Below, one piece after another: positions 44,300-53,745 of a DNA stretch of 64,000 nt; position 1 is the stretch's first letter; each line of letters begins with the position of its first letter. The position numbers and the translations under genes are program-made. The stretch covers positions 34,924,435-34,988,434 of the forward strand of contig CM026400.1 in assembly GCA_014843695.1 (NCBI GenBank), read 5' to 3'. Origin of the DNA: Archivesica marissinica (taxonomy: Eukaryota > Mollusca > Bivalvia > Venerida > Vesicomyidae). The notes under the pieces are model-generated. The model was not told the origin of the DNA and made no database searches. It saw nothing but the letters and a program-made list of their open reading frames with translations.

Positions 44300-44990
44300 C
44301 ATCTCGGAAATCTGTACGACAATTTGCTCCAGTTTTTGTCAATAGCTTGGATGGGTAATGTTATTTCTTATATTGTGAAATGCCACTGCAGATGACCGCT
44401 GTGAAACCTAGTTTCGGATTAACTGATGATGAAAATTTGATGTGAATTTTGTCAAGAGCTCGGACGGACGGATGATATTATTGCTTACTTTGTGAAACGT
44501 AGTTTCGGACTAACTGAAGATGCCAATTTGCTCGGAGATTTGTCGATAGCTTGGATGGATTTTATTATTTCTTATTTCTTTTTCTGTGAAACCAACGTAT
44601 ATTTTCGATATAATACAACTGCAAGTATGATAAATGGAGACAAATGACTTTTTGTCTGAGACTAGAGTCTTGCACTATTAATTGAAAACCTTTAGACAAG
44701 ATTGTGTTTAAAAGTATTGTTGTCTCCAGGACATCTAGCGTCGGATGTCTACGACAAATTGCTGCGATTTGTATCGATATTATGGATGCGTATTCCTATT
44801 TCTTTCTGCTTGAAATCCAGTTTCAGAATCATTGAAGATGACATTGAAGATGACAATTTTGTTTGTCAAGAGCTTGGATGGATAATATTAATATTTCTTA
44901 CATTGTGGAACGTAGTTTCGGAATGACGGAGGATGAACATTTCCTGTGCTTTTCGTCAATGATATAATCACATGCTTTTATTTCTTCCCG
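44300..44990. repeat. Decayed 91-94 bp repeat upstream of the GPCR
   Basis: About six degenerate units marked by TTGTC(A/G)A.AGCT.GGATGG at 44336, 44449, 44540, about 44769, 44863 and 44952, each with a GTGAAACGTAGTTTCGG-like and an ACTGAAGATGACAATTT-like segment. The spacing is 91-94 bp where units are intact; the first is longer by a 22-bp insertion and unrelated DNA lies at about 44590-44720. The region ends about 30 bp before the GPCR start codon. Confidence 0.7.
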
Positions 44991-45020
44991 TAAGTTTGGA
45001 AAATCTAAATAAGTTGAAAC

Positions 45021-46016
45021 ATGGAGACCGGCGTTATTATCGAGATGGTGATACTGGTGGTAGTTATGACGATGACGATTGGGACAAATGTGATCACATT
45101 GTTTGTTGTTGCCTGCACAGATTATTTGCGGAATATTAACCGCGTTTATCTGTACTCGTTGACCGTTTCCGACTTGTGTATCGGACTGTTTATATTCCCA
45201 TTTGCATTATACAGCTTGGTCATCAATTCATATGGAATTCCAGAAATAAACTCAAAACTGTGCCACGTACAAGCGTACATGTTAGTCGTGTTTTTCTTAT
45301 CCGGATTATATGCGATTGCGTGGACGAACGTGGACCATTATGTCGCTGTGCGCAAACCGGAACGATATCAAGTGATGATGTCGCCGCCAAGGTCATTATG
45401 TTGGATTGGATTTGCCTGGATCGCCGCAATAAGCTTCTGCTCGCCGCCATTGTTGAGTTTCCAGGACACTCGTTATTACAAGGAAGTGTTTATATGTACT
45501 ATATATATAGGTTCGGAGATACCGTACTTTGTCACAGCAGGAGTCTTAGCATTACTGCCGCCACTTCTTGTGTTGTTGATAACTGATATTTATATGTTTA
45601 CACATGCATTTAAAAAGAAGCAGAAAATGTATGAAGCAGTTTTAATAGACGTTTCGTCGAGGCCAAGAAATTACCAAATCAACTTTTTAGTATCAGTGAT
45701 TTATATCGGAACATGGTTGCCGTGGTGTTTGCTACGGATTTGCAGCCTGTACAATGACGACATTCCACACGAGTTGCATTTTGTGACATTCTGGTTAGCG
45801 ATGGGGAATGGATTCTACAAGTTTTTTATATATACTGGGATGAGTGTGGAATATCGCCGTGGGCTACGGGAACTTGTACGTTACTGTTATTCACGTTTCA
45901 TATGTAGCTGCTGTGATACGGGGCTGCCCGCAAGACAGAACTTGACAGTCAATTTGACGGCAACGCGCATAGTTGCTAAACCATCTACCAGTGGACCACC
46001 ACCAACTGTTCTTTAA
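45021..46016 (+). CDS. Orphan class A G protein-coupled receptor
   Basis: A single-exon frame of 331 codons encoding a seven-helix receptor of the plasma membrane that should couple an extracellular ligand to G proteins. Visible helices: about 7-30, 43-67, 82-104, 126-146, 169-195, 219-244 and 252-272. Family marks: N23 in helix 1, SLTVSDL with D51 in helix 2, C81 at the top of helix 3 and C159 in loop 2 for the usual disulfide, W133 and P143 in helix 4, TWLP (W232, P234) in helix 6. Deviations: DRY is DHY (105-107), and the helix 7 NPxxY is KFFIY (267-271), so only the tyrosine remains. The residue at position 3.32 is leucine (88), which argues against a classical amine receptor. The N-terminus is very short and the tail has a Cys cluster (289, 295, 297, 298). 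The start is fixed by an in-frame TGA at 45015-45017 and a good context (A at -3, G at +4). Ligand and subfamily are not identified. Confidence 0.93.
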   Translation: METGVIIEMVILVVVMTMTIGTNVITLFVVACTDYLRNINRVYLYSLTVSDLCIGLFIFPFALYSLVINSYGIPEINSKLCHVQAYMLVVFFLSGLYAIAWTNVDHYVAVRKPERYQVMMSPPRSLCWIGFAWIAAISFCSPPLLSFQDTRYYKEVFICTIYIGSEIPYFVTAGVLALLPPLLVLLITDIYMFTHAFKKKQKMYEAVLIDVSSRPRNYQINFLVSVIYIGTWLPWCLLRICSLYNDDIPHELHFVTFWLAMGNGFYKFFIYTGMSVEYRRGLRELVRYCYSRFICSCCDTGLPARQNLTVNLTATRIVAKPSTSGPPPTVL

Positions 46017-46166
46017 TATTCGCTGTTGTTTCTGCACTGAAATGCAAAAATAAGGTTTTCCAGTGACTCCATCATAAGTCAAAAAGGTGCTGTTTTGGGA
46101 CAGACAATTTATGGATTGGTGCACTTAGATTTCTGTTAGATATTATATAGCCTGGTGAACGAATTA

Positions 46167-46413
46167 TTAACCCTTTCAACACCAAGTAACTGACATGGAC
46201 TGGGGCATGATATTTTTAGACCAATAAATTAATAAGAAAATTACATTTACATTTGGACCAGTTCATTTATCAAAATAGGTAATTTTGTCTAAAAATAGTA
46301 ATATTACTGACAAAAAGTGCAGAACATAATGAGACGGCTCATTACAGGCCGGCTCATCTGGATCTACACTTTTTGTAAGCCTATTTAGAGATCTGTATTG
46401 TTGACAGGGTTAA
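46167..46413 (+). mobile_element. M2 MITE with TTAA ends
   Basis: Starts TTAACCCTTTCAACACCA and ends TTGACAGGGTTAA. Interior GTAACTGACATGGACTGG, ATTAATAAGAAAATTACATT and the hairpin AAAAAGTGCAGA.../CTGGATCTACACTTTTT with a stem of about 30 bp. It contains AATAAA at 46223-46228, the first such signal found after the GPCR stop. TTAA target and CCCTTT ends suggest piggyBac-type (inference). Confidence 0.85.
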
Positions 46414-46507
46414 AATTTGTTCAGTTAAATGGCATTCATTTTATTACGTAGTGCAATTTTATTTTGCCACTTAGCTATATAGTCGAGCTGTTCTCAGAAT
46501 AAAAGAT

Positions 46508-46682
46508 ACTTGACAATGGAGCCGTTACGATTGTGCCCTTAGGCAAGGCATTGAAATTCCACATTGCCTCTTCTCTCTCCCTCGTGGCGATGGATTCCAT
46601 CATAAATGAGGTCTCGAGAGCGATTAATATAAGTTGTAATAACTTGTTTCGCAATCGAGCTGAAATAAATTTGTATTGACTT
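46508..46682 (+). mobile_element. SINE-C, head missing
   Basis: Starts near CGTTACGATTGTGCCCTTAG and continues with GCAAGGCATTGAAATTCC, CTCCCTCGTGGCGATGGATT, GAGAGCGATTAATATAAGTT and the AAATAAATTTGTATTGACTT tail. The tRNA-like head is absent. Confidence 0.83.
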
Positions 46683-47054
46683 AAAGACACTACCATATTT
46701 CATTTGAAATGAGACAAGAATTTTATCAATTAATTATGCAACATGACATTTGCTGCGGGTCAGATAAGATGGCCGCCTAGTATACACCATTTTGTTATGT
46801 TATCATAGCCTGGGTTCCAGTCTGTCGATTTTTCACTTTTTAACTTCTGGCAAAACGACATCATATTATTATTGATATTATCAGAAACTCAATACGGCCC
46901 AATTAATTGTCTCGGTGTTAAAATATATTTATTTGACTGACCAGGCAAAATATAGTGACGTCTGTTCCCAGGCTAATGTTATCATTAATCTACCAAATTT
47001 TAATCACAAGAAAGTTGGATCAGTTTTGAAAATTCTTTCGATGCTTTGAATGGG
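46683..47054. other. Unique spacer
   Basis: No gene, array or TE recognised. Confidence 0.4.
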
Positions 47055-47602
47055 TTAACCCTTAAAATGTTGAATAAAGGAAGGAATGTGCAAACAACTT
47101 GGATCCAGATCATGTAACGCCGCGTCTGATCAGGATCTATGTTGTTTGCTATTCAGACAAATGATTTAGCTCTACTATCTGAATAGCAGACAGCTATCCG
47201 TGGCGTCCGTGGTCCAATGGTAGAGTGTCCGATTTGGAATCGAACGGTCAGGGTTCGATACTCAGTCAGGCCACATATGTGGGTCCGGGTTCGATACTCA
47301 GTCAGGCCACGTATGTGGGTCCGGGTTCGATACTCAGTCAGGCCACGTATGTAGTGGCATTGAGCAAAGGCACCTCACACACATTGCTTAGTACTGGTTT
47401 GCCTCTATGGTCGGCTTAGCATGCCCAGGAAAACTGGTTTAAGTCCCCGCAAAGGGTTTGACATTAATGGAACATACATACATACATACATACATACATA
47501 CATAGCATAGAGCTGATCAGATGACACGTTCTGTCCCATCTGATCTGGCTCAATGCTGTTTGCAAAAATAAATATACTCGTTTCCAGCTGAATAAGGGTT
47601 AA
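47055..47602. mobile_element. M3-type MITE interrupted by a SINE-E
   Basis: TTAACCCTTAAAATGTTGAA at the left and CAGCTGAATAAGGGTTAA at the right, with TTAA at both edges. Arms GCAAACAACTTGGATCCAGA, GATCAGGATCTATGTTGTTT and TCTGATCTGGCTCAATGCTG identify the M3 family. A SINE-E of about 310 bp lies in the middle. Confidence 0.82.
47193..47506 (+). mobile_element. SINE-E with triplicated B box
   Basis: Head GGCGTCCGTGGTCCAATGGT; body GGCATTGAGCAAAGGCACCT, ACACATTGCTTAGTACTGG; tail ATTAATGGAACATACATACA extending into a (CATA)n run up to 47505. A 36-bp segment containing GGGTTCGATACTCAGTCAGG occurs three times (47251, 47287 and 47323), so three B boxes are in tandem. Confidence 0.88.
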
Positions 47603-47946
47603 ATCTGTTTGCATCATGGATATTTATCACATACACTGTTGTAGCACTGTTGTAGCAATATTCAAAATTAGAATAAATGAAAAGGTGGAGCTTATGTCTG
47701 TGCATTTACCTAGTACCTGTTCTGTATGGGAATCTAGTGAAAGCGCAGTACAAATATCTAGTACTAGTATCTATTTAATGCATAGTTAATTGACGCGTGC
47801 AAGTTCATTAACTGATTGTTAAACATGTGTCTATTACAATATTACACTATGCATATTCAGCCAGGCCACCAAAGCCAATCAATCAGAAATATGTGTCTAT
47901 TACAATATTACACTATGCATATTCAGCCAGGCCACCAGACAGGTTT
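47603..47946. other. Spacer with a 67-bp direct duplication
   Basis: ATGTGTCTATTACAATATTA and the following 27 bp (ACACTATGCATATTCAGCC, AGGCCACCA) occur at 47824 and again at 47891. The second copy ends at the inverted-repeat cassette that begins at 47947. Confidence 0.75.
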
Positions 47947-48039
47947 AATGGCAAATAGCAGTCAGTTATCTTTCTTGGCAGCCGCTAGGGGCGCCACTGT
48001 ACCCGGTCCTGGAATTCTCGCAGAATAAACATCATTAAC

Positions 48040-48147
48040 ATGGCATCGAAGTTCGGTCTTATGACAATACCACAGTTAAAATCGGAATTAAAGAAGAGAA
48101 ATGCAAAGCAGACAGGAAGGAAAATGGATTTGGTTGAAAGGTATTAA
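48040..48147 (+). CDS. SAP-domain first exon, partial
   Basis: ATG at 48040 opens 35 codons. Residues 8-34 include MTIPQLKSELKKRN, then QTGRKMDLVER, the helix-turn-helix pattern of SAP DNA-binding motifs (hydrophobic residues, ELKKR, a Gly-Lys turn, DLVER). SAP motifs bind AT-rich DNA or chromatin. AAG|GTATTA at 48138-48146 is a good splice donor; the frame would otherwise stop at TAA 48145. A strong acceptor (pyrimidine tract ending CAG at 48532) lies 390 bp downstream, but joining there gives a stop after three codons, so the downstream exon is missing or decayed. The exon lies inside the inverted-repeat cassette, which suggests a mobile-element protein; several transposon and YqaJ-type proteins carry an N-terminal SAP motif. 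A host gene exon is the alternative. Confidence 0.5.
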   Translation: MASKFGLMTIPQLKSELKKRNAKQTGRKMDLVERY

Positions 48148-48432
48148 TTTTGCTTCAGATTTTAGCGTAATAAGCAATAAAGACCGAGAAATGCGGCGAT
48201 CCTGTGAACCGTAAACACGGGTCAGGTCCGACAGTGCTAAGTTAATGCAATGGTCGATAAAACGATGATATGTAAAAAAAATCCTTGTAGTTGACGTTAA
48301 AAATGGTCAAGAATATGTATTCCACCCGAATTGCAACACCTAACAGAATTAAAATTGTATAACCGGGAAAAATAAACAACTTTACGGCTAGCATACGCTA
48401 TTATATACGATAACTGTGTCCATAAATACATA

Positions 48433-48504
48433 AATGTCGAAATGGCCGTGTGGTTAGAGCGTTGATCTGTGACACGGGAGACCCGGGTTCGAATCATATC
48501 CTAA
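48433..48504 (+). other. tRNA-like segment, probably degenerate
   Basis: TGGCCGTGTGGTTAGAGC and GGGTTCGAATC fit A and B boxes, and CTGTGACACGGGAGACC resembles the tRNA-Asp anticodon arm. The ends do not pair as an acceptor stem. No SINE body follows; the pyrimidine tract and CAG at 48532 lie just downstream. Likely a SINE head remnant rather than a tRNA gene. Confidence 0.5.
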
Positions 48505-49293
48505 TTATGTTTTTTTGTTTTGTCTTTTTCAGAACAATCTAATTGATTATGACTGATACCGAAATCAGTATTTCGCCCGTACTAACGCCTCTACGACGGT
48601 GTAATGACAATGAAGCAGGACTCTAGTTCTGCTCAATGCTACTCTTTTTCATTCTCAAGCTTTTCTTAAAAACTCAACAAGCGCTTAAACATACCATCGA
48701 TGGTCTGTTGAACGTAATCATCAGCTCTGAAATGGACTGCAGTCGTCGAAGCGTAAAATCTTTATCTCAACCAGCCGATCAGAATATAGTATCAACCACG
48801 CATAAAGAACGCCTTCATCACTTGCTCCGCCCAGGGTTAGGGTCAAAACGCGTGGTTGATGTCATTATTCAGTTGGGTGGTTGAGAAAAAAGGCTTACAT
48901 CTTCGAAGGCTGCCAATCTTTGAAAGATTCGTCTATCCTTCTAATCGCGTTCACCCACTTGGAACGCCTATCATAATCTTTCGGAAACTCATGTCCTCCT
49001 CTTAAATGACACTGGGGTACACAGCAGCAGGTTGAAGGCATAATTATCTATTATTTTGTGTTATTATGTATGAGCGTGTTTACATTGTTTTCTAAGGAAA
49101 GTACGATAAAATCCGAATCACTCCAAATGTATCGGGACCGGGTCAGGTGGCGCCATCTAGTTAAGAACGACAACTGACTGCTATTTGCCATTGTCAAAGG
49201 GTGTCGTTCATTTTAATATTAAATGAGACAAGCTATATGTTGCATTTAATAATTTGGATATAAAATTTGAAAATCTTTTATAGATGTGAATTG

Positions 49294-49728
49294 TTAGAGC
49301 GACATTACATTTGCTTTTTTATCTATAAATAGCATAGCTACTACAAAAGCTTCCCAAATAATTCCAACACTAACTTTCTATACATAAACAGTGTTTTTTT
49401 TGATATACAAAATGTCAAAAGTGAAAGTAGGATTTCAAATAACGGTCAGCTATGCTCCTGAATTGACGTTTGATTTTTATTGGAGTCTATGCCAAGTGCG
49501 TGTCATAAATCGTGTTATTCACGATGCATGCATTCATTATGCATGAATGTTGGTTGGCCCTATTTACATTAGTTTGTTATGTCAGCAGACGTTGTATACG
49601 ACGCTTGTTTATTAGTTGAAATACTTGGCCTTTGAGGCAAATATTTGGAAAACAATTGTACCATAATCGTGATAGGAAAAAATACATTCTGTAGAAATTT
49701 GTGTTCACCGATGTAGTGTCGCTTTAAA
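49294..49728 (-). mobile_element. M5 MITE, 435 bp
   Basis: Ends TTAGAGCGACATTACAT and ATGTAGTGTCGCTTTAA are inverted repeats of 17 bp with two or three mismatches. The left half matches 26760-26986 in opposite orientation (AAAAGTGAAAGTAGGATTTC, TGGAGTCTATGCCAAGTGCG). An internal palindromic stretch GATGCATGCATTCATTATGC lies near 49522. It begins 100 bp after the inverted-repeat cassette. Confidence 0.75.
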
Positions 49729-50106
49729 GAAGACTTGTATTGAACTGAAATGTACAATCTTCTTCAAAGATCATTTTCTAACTCAATGCTCAATGACTAC
49801 TGGATATTTCCTACCAGGAATTTGAAGAGTAAAATCAGGAGAAGAGTTGGCTGAAGTTTGAGACTTGCATTCTGGGTACAATAAAGGCTATTAATTATTG
49901 AAATAATTTTAATAGCTATGACACAATTCTAATGCAATTGCATGACATATTTGACAGGTAATTTCATCGTTAGCCTGCAGTTGTATTATATTCCGGATTG
50001 CACTGTAAGCAAGTGTCCTTGTTTTGATGCCAGCAATTTTAATAAAAATATGGTAAAAGTGATTTCCTCGTATTAATTTCTTTGCTATTAGATTTATTAC
50101 GGAGAA
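49729..50106. other. Spacer with a DR2 fragment
   Basis: About 49905-49975 carries GACACAATTCTAATGCAATT and GCATGACATATTTGACAGG, the first part of DR2. The rest is unassigned. Confidence 0.5.
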
Positions 50107-50527
50107 ATGTAGCTATGGAAAAACGTAGCTATGGAGAAACGTAGCTATGGAGAAATGTAGCTATGGAGAAACATAGCTATGGAGAAACGTAGCTATGGAG
50201 AAACGTAGCTATGGAGAAAGGTAGCTATGGAGAAACGTAGCTATGGAGGAGAAACGTAGCTATGGAGGAGAAATGTAGCTATGGAGGAGAAACGTAGCTA
50301 TGGAGGAGAAACATAGCTATGGATGAGAAACGTAGCTATGGAGGAGAAACGTAGCTATGGAGGAGAAACGTAGCTATGTAGAAAGGTAGCTATGGAGAAA
50401 CGTAGCTATGGAAAAACGTAGCTATGGAGAAAGGTAGCTATGGAGAAACGTAGCTATGGAGAAATGTAGCTATGGAGGAACGTAGCTATGGAGAAAGGTA
50501 GCTATGGAGGAACGTAGCTATGGAGAA
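50107..50527. repeat. 16/19-bp tandem repeat, about 24 copies
   Basis: Unit GTAGCTATGGAGAAAC (16 bp) with a 19-bp form GTAGCTATGGAGGAGAAAC in the middle (about 50237-50370). It ends 17 bp before DR1 copy B. Confidence 0.93.
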
Positions 50528-50543
50528 AGCTGAATTAGAAAAA

Positions 50544-50825
50544 ACCATGGTTTTACTGTTATTTTACCTGTCAATACTAGTAAGAAATTGAGGCCCAGGC
50601 AGAGTTATCTATAATCAATTAATTGTTAAGATAAATATGGTATATATAAACCCCCATAAAGTTATGTTATAAACTTAATCTGTTGGGGCCTCAAACTATA
50701 CACTGCAAATAGTATAGCCAGTTAGAACTGTTACAAGTGAGTTTATCATGTGGCATGAGGAAAGCAATCATATGTAGTGTATATACTACTCCTGTCATCT
50801 GTACATAACATCACTTTAACAGCAA
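50544..50825 (+). mobile_element. Dispersed element DR1, copy B
   Basis: Unamplified counterpart of 22621-22890: GTTTTACTGTTATTTTACC, TTGAGGCCCAGGCAGAGTTA, TTACAAGTGAGTTTATCATG, and one terminal unit GCAATCATATGTAGTGTATA...ACATCACTTT. It shows what DR1 looked like before its end was amplified in copy A. Confidence 0.78.
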
Positions 50826-50959
50826 TACTGGTTTTGGTAAGATTTACAATTACATGATAAACTTTATTTTAAACAGGAATTTAAAGTATAATATAATAAT
50901 AATATAATAATAATAGCTATATATATAATAATAATAATATATAATATAATATGCTACAT

Positions 50960-51213
50960 TCACAACTGTCGCAAATTTCTGAAAAGGTCCGACTGACACA
51001 AATTTCTGAAATGGTCCCGACTGTCGCAATTTTCCGAAAAGGTCCGACTGTCACAAATTTCTGAAACGGTCCGACTGTCGCAAATTTCTGAAATGGTCCG
51101 ACTGTCGCAAATTTCTGAAAAGGTCCGACTGTCGCAAATTTCTGAAATGGTCCGACTGTCGCAAATTTCTGAAATGGTCCGACTGTCACAATTTCTGAAA
51201 AGGTTTTGACTGT
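50960..51213. repeat. 27-bp tandem repeat, about 9 copies
   Basis: Core TGTCGCAAATTTCTGAAATG plus GTCCGAC, with AAAAGG and AACGG variants. Minus-strand frames of 90 and 134 codons run through it and are discounted. Just to the left is a stretch of ATAATAATA repeats (50893-50950). Confidence 0.92.
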
Positions 51214-51317
51214 CGCTAGGTTGTGTGATAAGGTGATCAGCCAAGAAACCCACCTTGTTTAGCATTTTCATTGAGCTCTCTCCATAGTTCCTCCGTAAAA
51301 TGCTCCAAAACAAGTCA

Positions 51318-52028
51318 TAATAGCAAATACAATGTACATTAATGCCAGTAAATAGCAAATACAATGTACATTAATGCCAGTAAATAGCAAATACAATGTA
51401 CATTAATGCCAGTAAATAGCAAATACAATGTACATTAGTGCCAGTAAATAGCAAATACAATGTACATTAGTGCCAGTAAATAGCAAATACAATGTACATT
51501 AGTGCCAGTAAATAGCAAATACAATGTACATTAGTGCCAGTAAATAGCAAATACAATGTACATTAGTGCCAGTAAATAGCAAATACAATGTACATTAGTG
51601 CCAGTAAATAGCAAATACAATGTACATTAGTGCCAGTAAATAGCAAATACAATGTACATTAATGCCAGTAAATAGCAAATACAATGTACATTAATGCCAG
51701 TAAATAGCAAATACAATGTACATTAATGCCAGTAAATAGCAAATACAATGTACATTAATGCCAGTAAATAGCAAATACAATGTACATTAATGCCAGTAAA
51801 TAGCAAATACAATGTACATTAATGCCAGTAAATAGCAAATACAATGTACATTAATGCCAGTAAATAGCAAATACAATGTACATTAATGCCAGTAAATAGC
51901 AAATACAATGTACATTAATGTCAGTAAATAGCAAATACAATGTACATTAATGCCAGTAAATAGCAAATACAATGTACATTAATGCCAGTAAATAGCAAAT
52001 ACAATGTACATTAATGCCAGTAAATAGC
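51318..52028. repeat. 32-bp tandem repeat, 22 copies, nearly identical
   Basis: Core AATAGCAAATACAATGTACA plus TTAATGCCAGTA. Seven consecutive units (51434 to about 51634) share ATTAGTGCC, while the units on both sides read ATTAATGCC. Only one other substitution (ATTAATGTC near 51916) was noticed. Such low divergence indicates recent expansion. The following 295 bp (52029-52323) are unassigned. Confidence 0.95.
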
Positions 52029-52323
52029 TTTTAGTACGTCTTATTTTATAATTGCTGGCACAAAAACGTGACACTCGCATTATAGTTTATAGTGCAATTT
52101 TGCATATCTGAACGCAAGTATGGCTTCAAGTAGAACATATCATTGATACAGTCCATTCTCGCCTATAAGACAAGTTTTCAAGCACCACATTATGGCCTCA
52201 AAGTGGATTTTTGTCCCGAGTTCTTAAAAAAATTAAATTGTATTTTAAAAGTGTGTTAAATGATATCCATCATTGCGTTTCAGAAAGAAATTCCTCGGAC
52301 ACGGAACATTTCTTCAACTTACG

Positions 52324-52458
52324 TGTGTGTGTGTTTTACGTTGATTTATCGTCGCTACCGGTTGCCCATATGAGCGACGCCTCCTGAAGAGATTAATCAT
52401 TTTAGATTTTGGAGGATAGTGCATGATACAGACAGAGACCCATTCCAGAGTCTCCTCT
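52324..52458 (-). mobile_element. SINE-D, 3' half only
   Basis: GTGTTTTACGTTGATTTATC, GGTTGCCCATATGAGCGACG, CTCCTGAAGAGATTAATCAT and CCAGAGTCTCCTCT match the minus-strand SINE-D. The tRNA-like head is missing. Confidence 0.82.
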
Positions 52459-52515
52459 TAATGCAATTATAGTTTTGTCCGGTGTCCATATTATCAACCT
52501 GCCTTATATGCGGGT

Positions 52516-53245
52516 CAGTGGCGGCCGGACGCCTTCCGGAGCCCCTGGCTATAATTATTATGAGCCCCCCCTCGGACACAAAACGCATCGGGCCGACCAT
52601 GGTTCGGCCCATGGGAATGCTCGCCCATATGGTTTACCGGCGGCGAGGGTAAATAAACGGAATCATCATCATCACCCGTGGGAAGAAAAACGCCAAATCC
52701 TTCACTCTAAGAGTGGAATTGGACAATAATATAGTTGTTCATTAATTGAAGGTCTTCTCATATATGACTGCATGAATCGACCGCTGCCATTGTTTTTATC
52801 TGGGAACTCGGGATTTGAAGTATACATATGATAACATATCCAAGTGACGCTAGGTTGAGGTAGGTTCTTTAATAAGGAAATAAAATAAAAAACTATTAGA
52901 ACAACAGAAACAACAGTGTACTTCACTGACATATAACAACATTATATATATCGGTTCTTCAACTGACATCGCGTCAGTACTTTCGGTTTAATAAAATAAG
53001 TTTATTGGGGGAAAACCCGGAAAAGTACGGAACAGAGATTTGGTAGAAAAATCAATATTTCAGCGCGCAAACTTTTTTCAGTTCGTGTACACGAGATTGT
53101 GCATCCTGAGGCGCAGTTGTGGGGCCACATTTCCAGAGGGGGCCTCAGAAAACTCCTAATTTATTATTTTTCCTTCTGGTCTTAGGGGGCCCCCTTTGGG
53201 CCCCTGACTATTAGCCAACCACTCCCCATGGACCGGCCGCCACTG
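52516..53245. mobile_element. hAT-like non-autonomous element with 8-bp TSD
   Basis: Perfect 13-bp terminal inverted repeats CAGTGGCGGCCGG and CCGGCCGCCACTG, flanked by the perfect 8-bp direct repeat ATGCGGGT (52508-52515 and 53246-53253). Eight-base target duplications and CAGTGGCGG-type ends fit the hAT superfamily. GC-rich ends (GGAGCCCCTGGC, GGGGGCCCCC) surround an AT-rich middle. No transposase frame is present in 730 bp. Confidence 0.88.
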
Positions 53246-53346
53246 ATGCGGGTGCATGTTCAGGACCAAAGTAGTTGGGTCGTCTTATAGACAAGATCAC
53301 CTTATAGGCTAGTATGGACGGTATCTAGTTCATTTATTTAAAATAT

Positions 53347-53590
53347 TTAACCCATTCAACACCAAGTAACTGACATGGACTGGTCCATGACATTTTTAGA
53401 CCAATTAAATTAATAAGAAAATTACATTTGGACAAGATCATTTATCAAAATGGGTAAATTATTTTCTAAAAATTGTAATATTACTTGCAAAAAGTGCAGA
53501 TCCTGATGAGACGGCTCGTCACGAGCCGGCTCATCTGGATCTACACTTTTTGTAAGCCTATTTAGAGGTCTGTGGTGTTGAAAGGGTTAA
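53347..53590 (+). mobile_element. M2 MITE with TTAA ends
   Basis: TTAACCCATTCAACACCAAG to TGGTGTTGAAAGGGTTAA, TTAA at both edges. Central hairpin GATCCTGATGAGACGGCTCG paired with CGAGCCGGCTCATCTGGATC. Confidence 0.88.
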
Positions 53591-53599
53591 CAGGGTATG

Positions 53600-53745
53600 A
53601 AAATAACAGTCATATATGTCATGAAATTTCATAATAATAAATTTTCAGTTACAAATAAGGAAAGAACATTATTGTATTAATTGTCGTCTGCTACAATTAT
53701 TGGAACTATTTATAGCCTGTTTGTTTTACCCAGCATGCAACTCTC
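53600..53745 (+). repeat. Dispersed repeat DR2, copy 3
   Basis: CAGTTACAAATAAGGAAAGA, GTCTGCTACAATTATTGGAA, CTATTTATAGCC and TTTTACCCAGCATGCAA match the copies at 2690 and 31190. Confidence 0.72.

Larger units (their letters stand above)
47947..49192. mobile_element. Inverted-repeat cassette of 1.25 kb with SAP exon
   Basis: The left end AATGGCAAATAGCAGTCAG+TT (47947-47967) is perfectly mirrored at 49172-49192. The similarity goes on imperfectly for about 60 bp: left CTAGGGGCGCCACTGTACCC and GGTCCTGG, right GGGACCGGGTCAGGTGGCGC and CATCTAG. Inside are a SAP-domain reading frame with a splice donor, a tRNA-like segment and a small hairpin (ATCAACCACGC 48791 with GCGTGGTTGAT 48850). No direct target duplication was found. 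It is best read as a DNA transposon derivative or foldback element. Confidence 0.65.

Noticed and set aside
45176..45586. 136-codon frame overlapping the GPCR, and the antisense frame at 45223-45450
   Set aside because: They are shadows of the receptor reading frame without domain features.
45021..46016. Biogenic amine receptor assignment for the GPCR
   Set aside because: The position equivalent to the amine-binding aspartate (3.32) is Leu88, counted from Cys81 and the DHY motif.
49294..49728. M5 as part of the SAP-exon cassette
   Set aside because: It has its own inverted ends, begins about 100 bp after the cassette end and has a separate copy at 26760.
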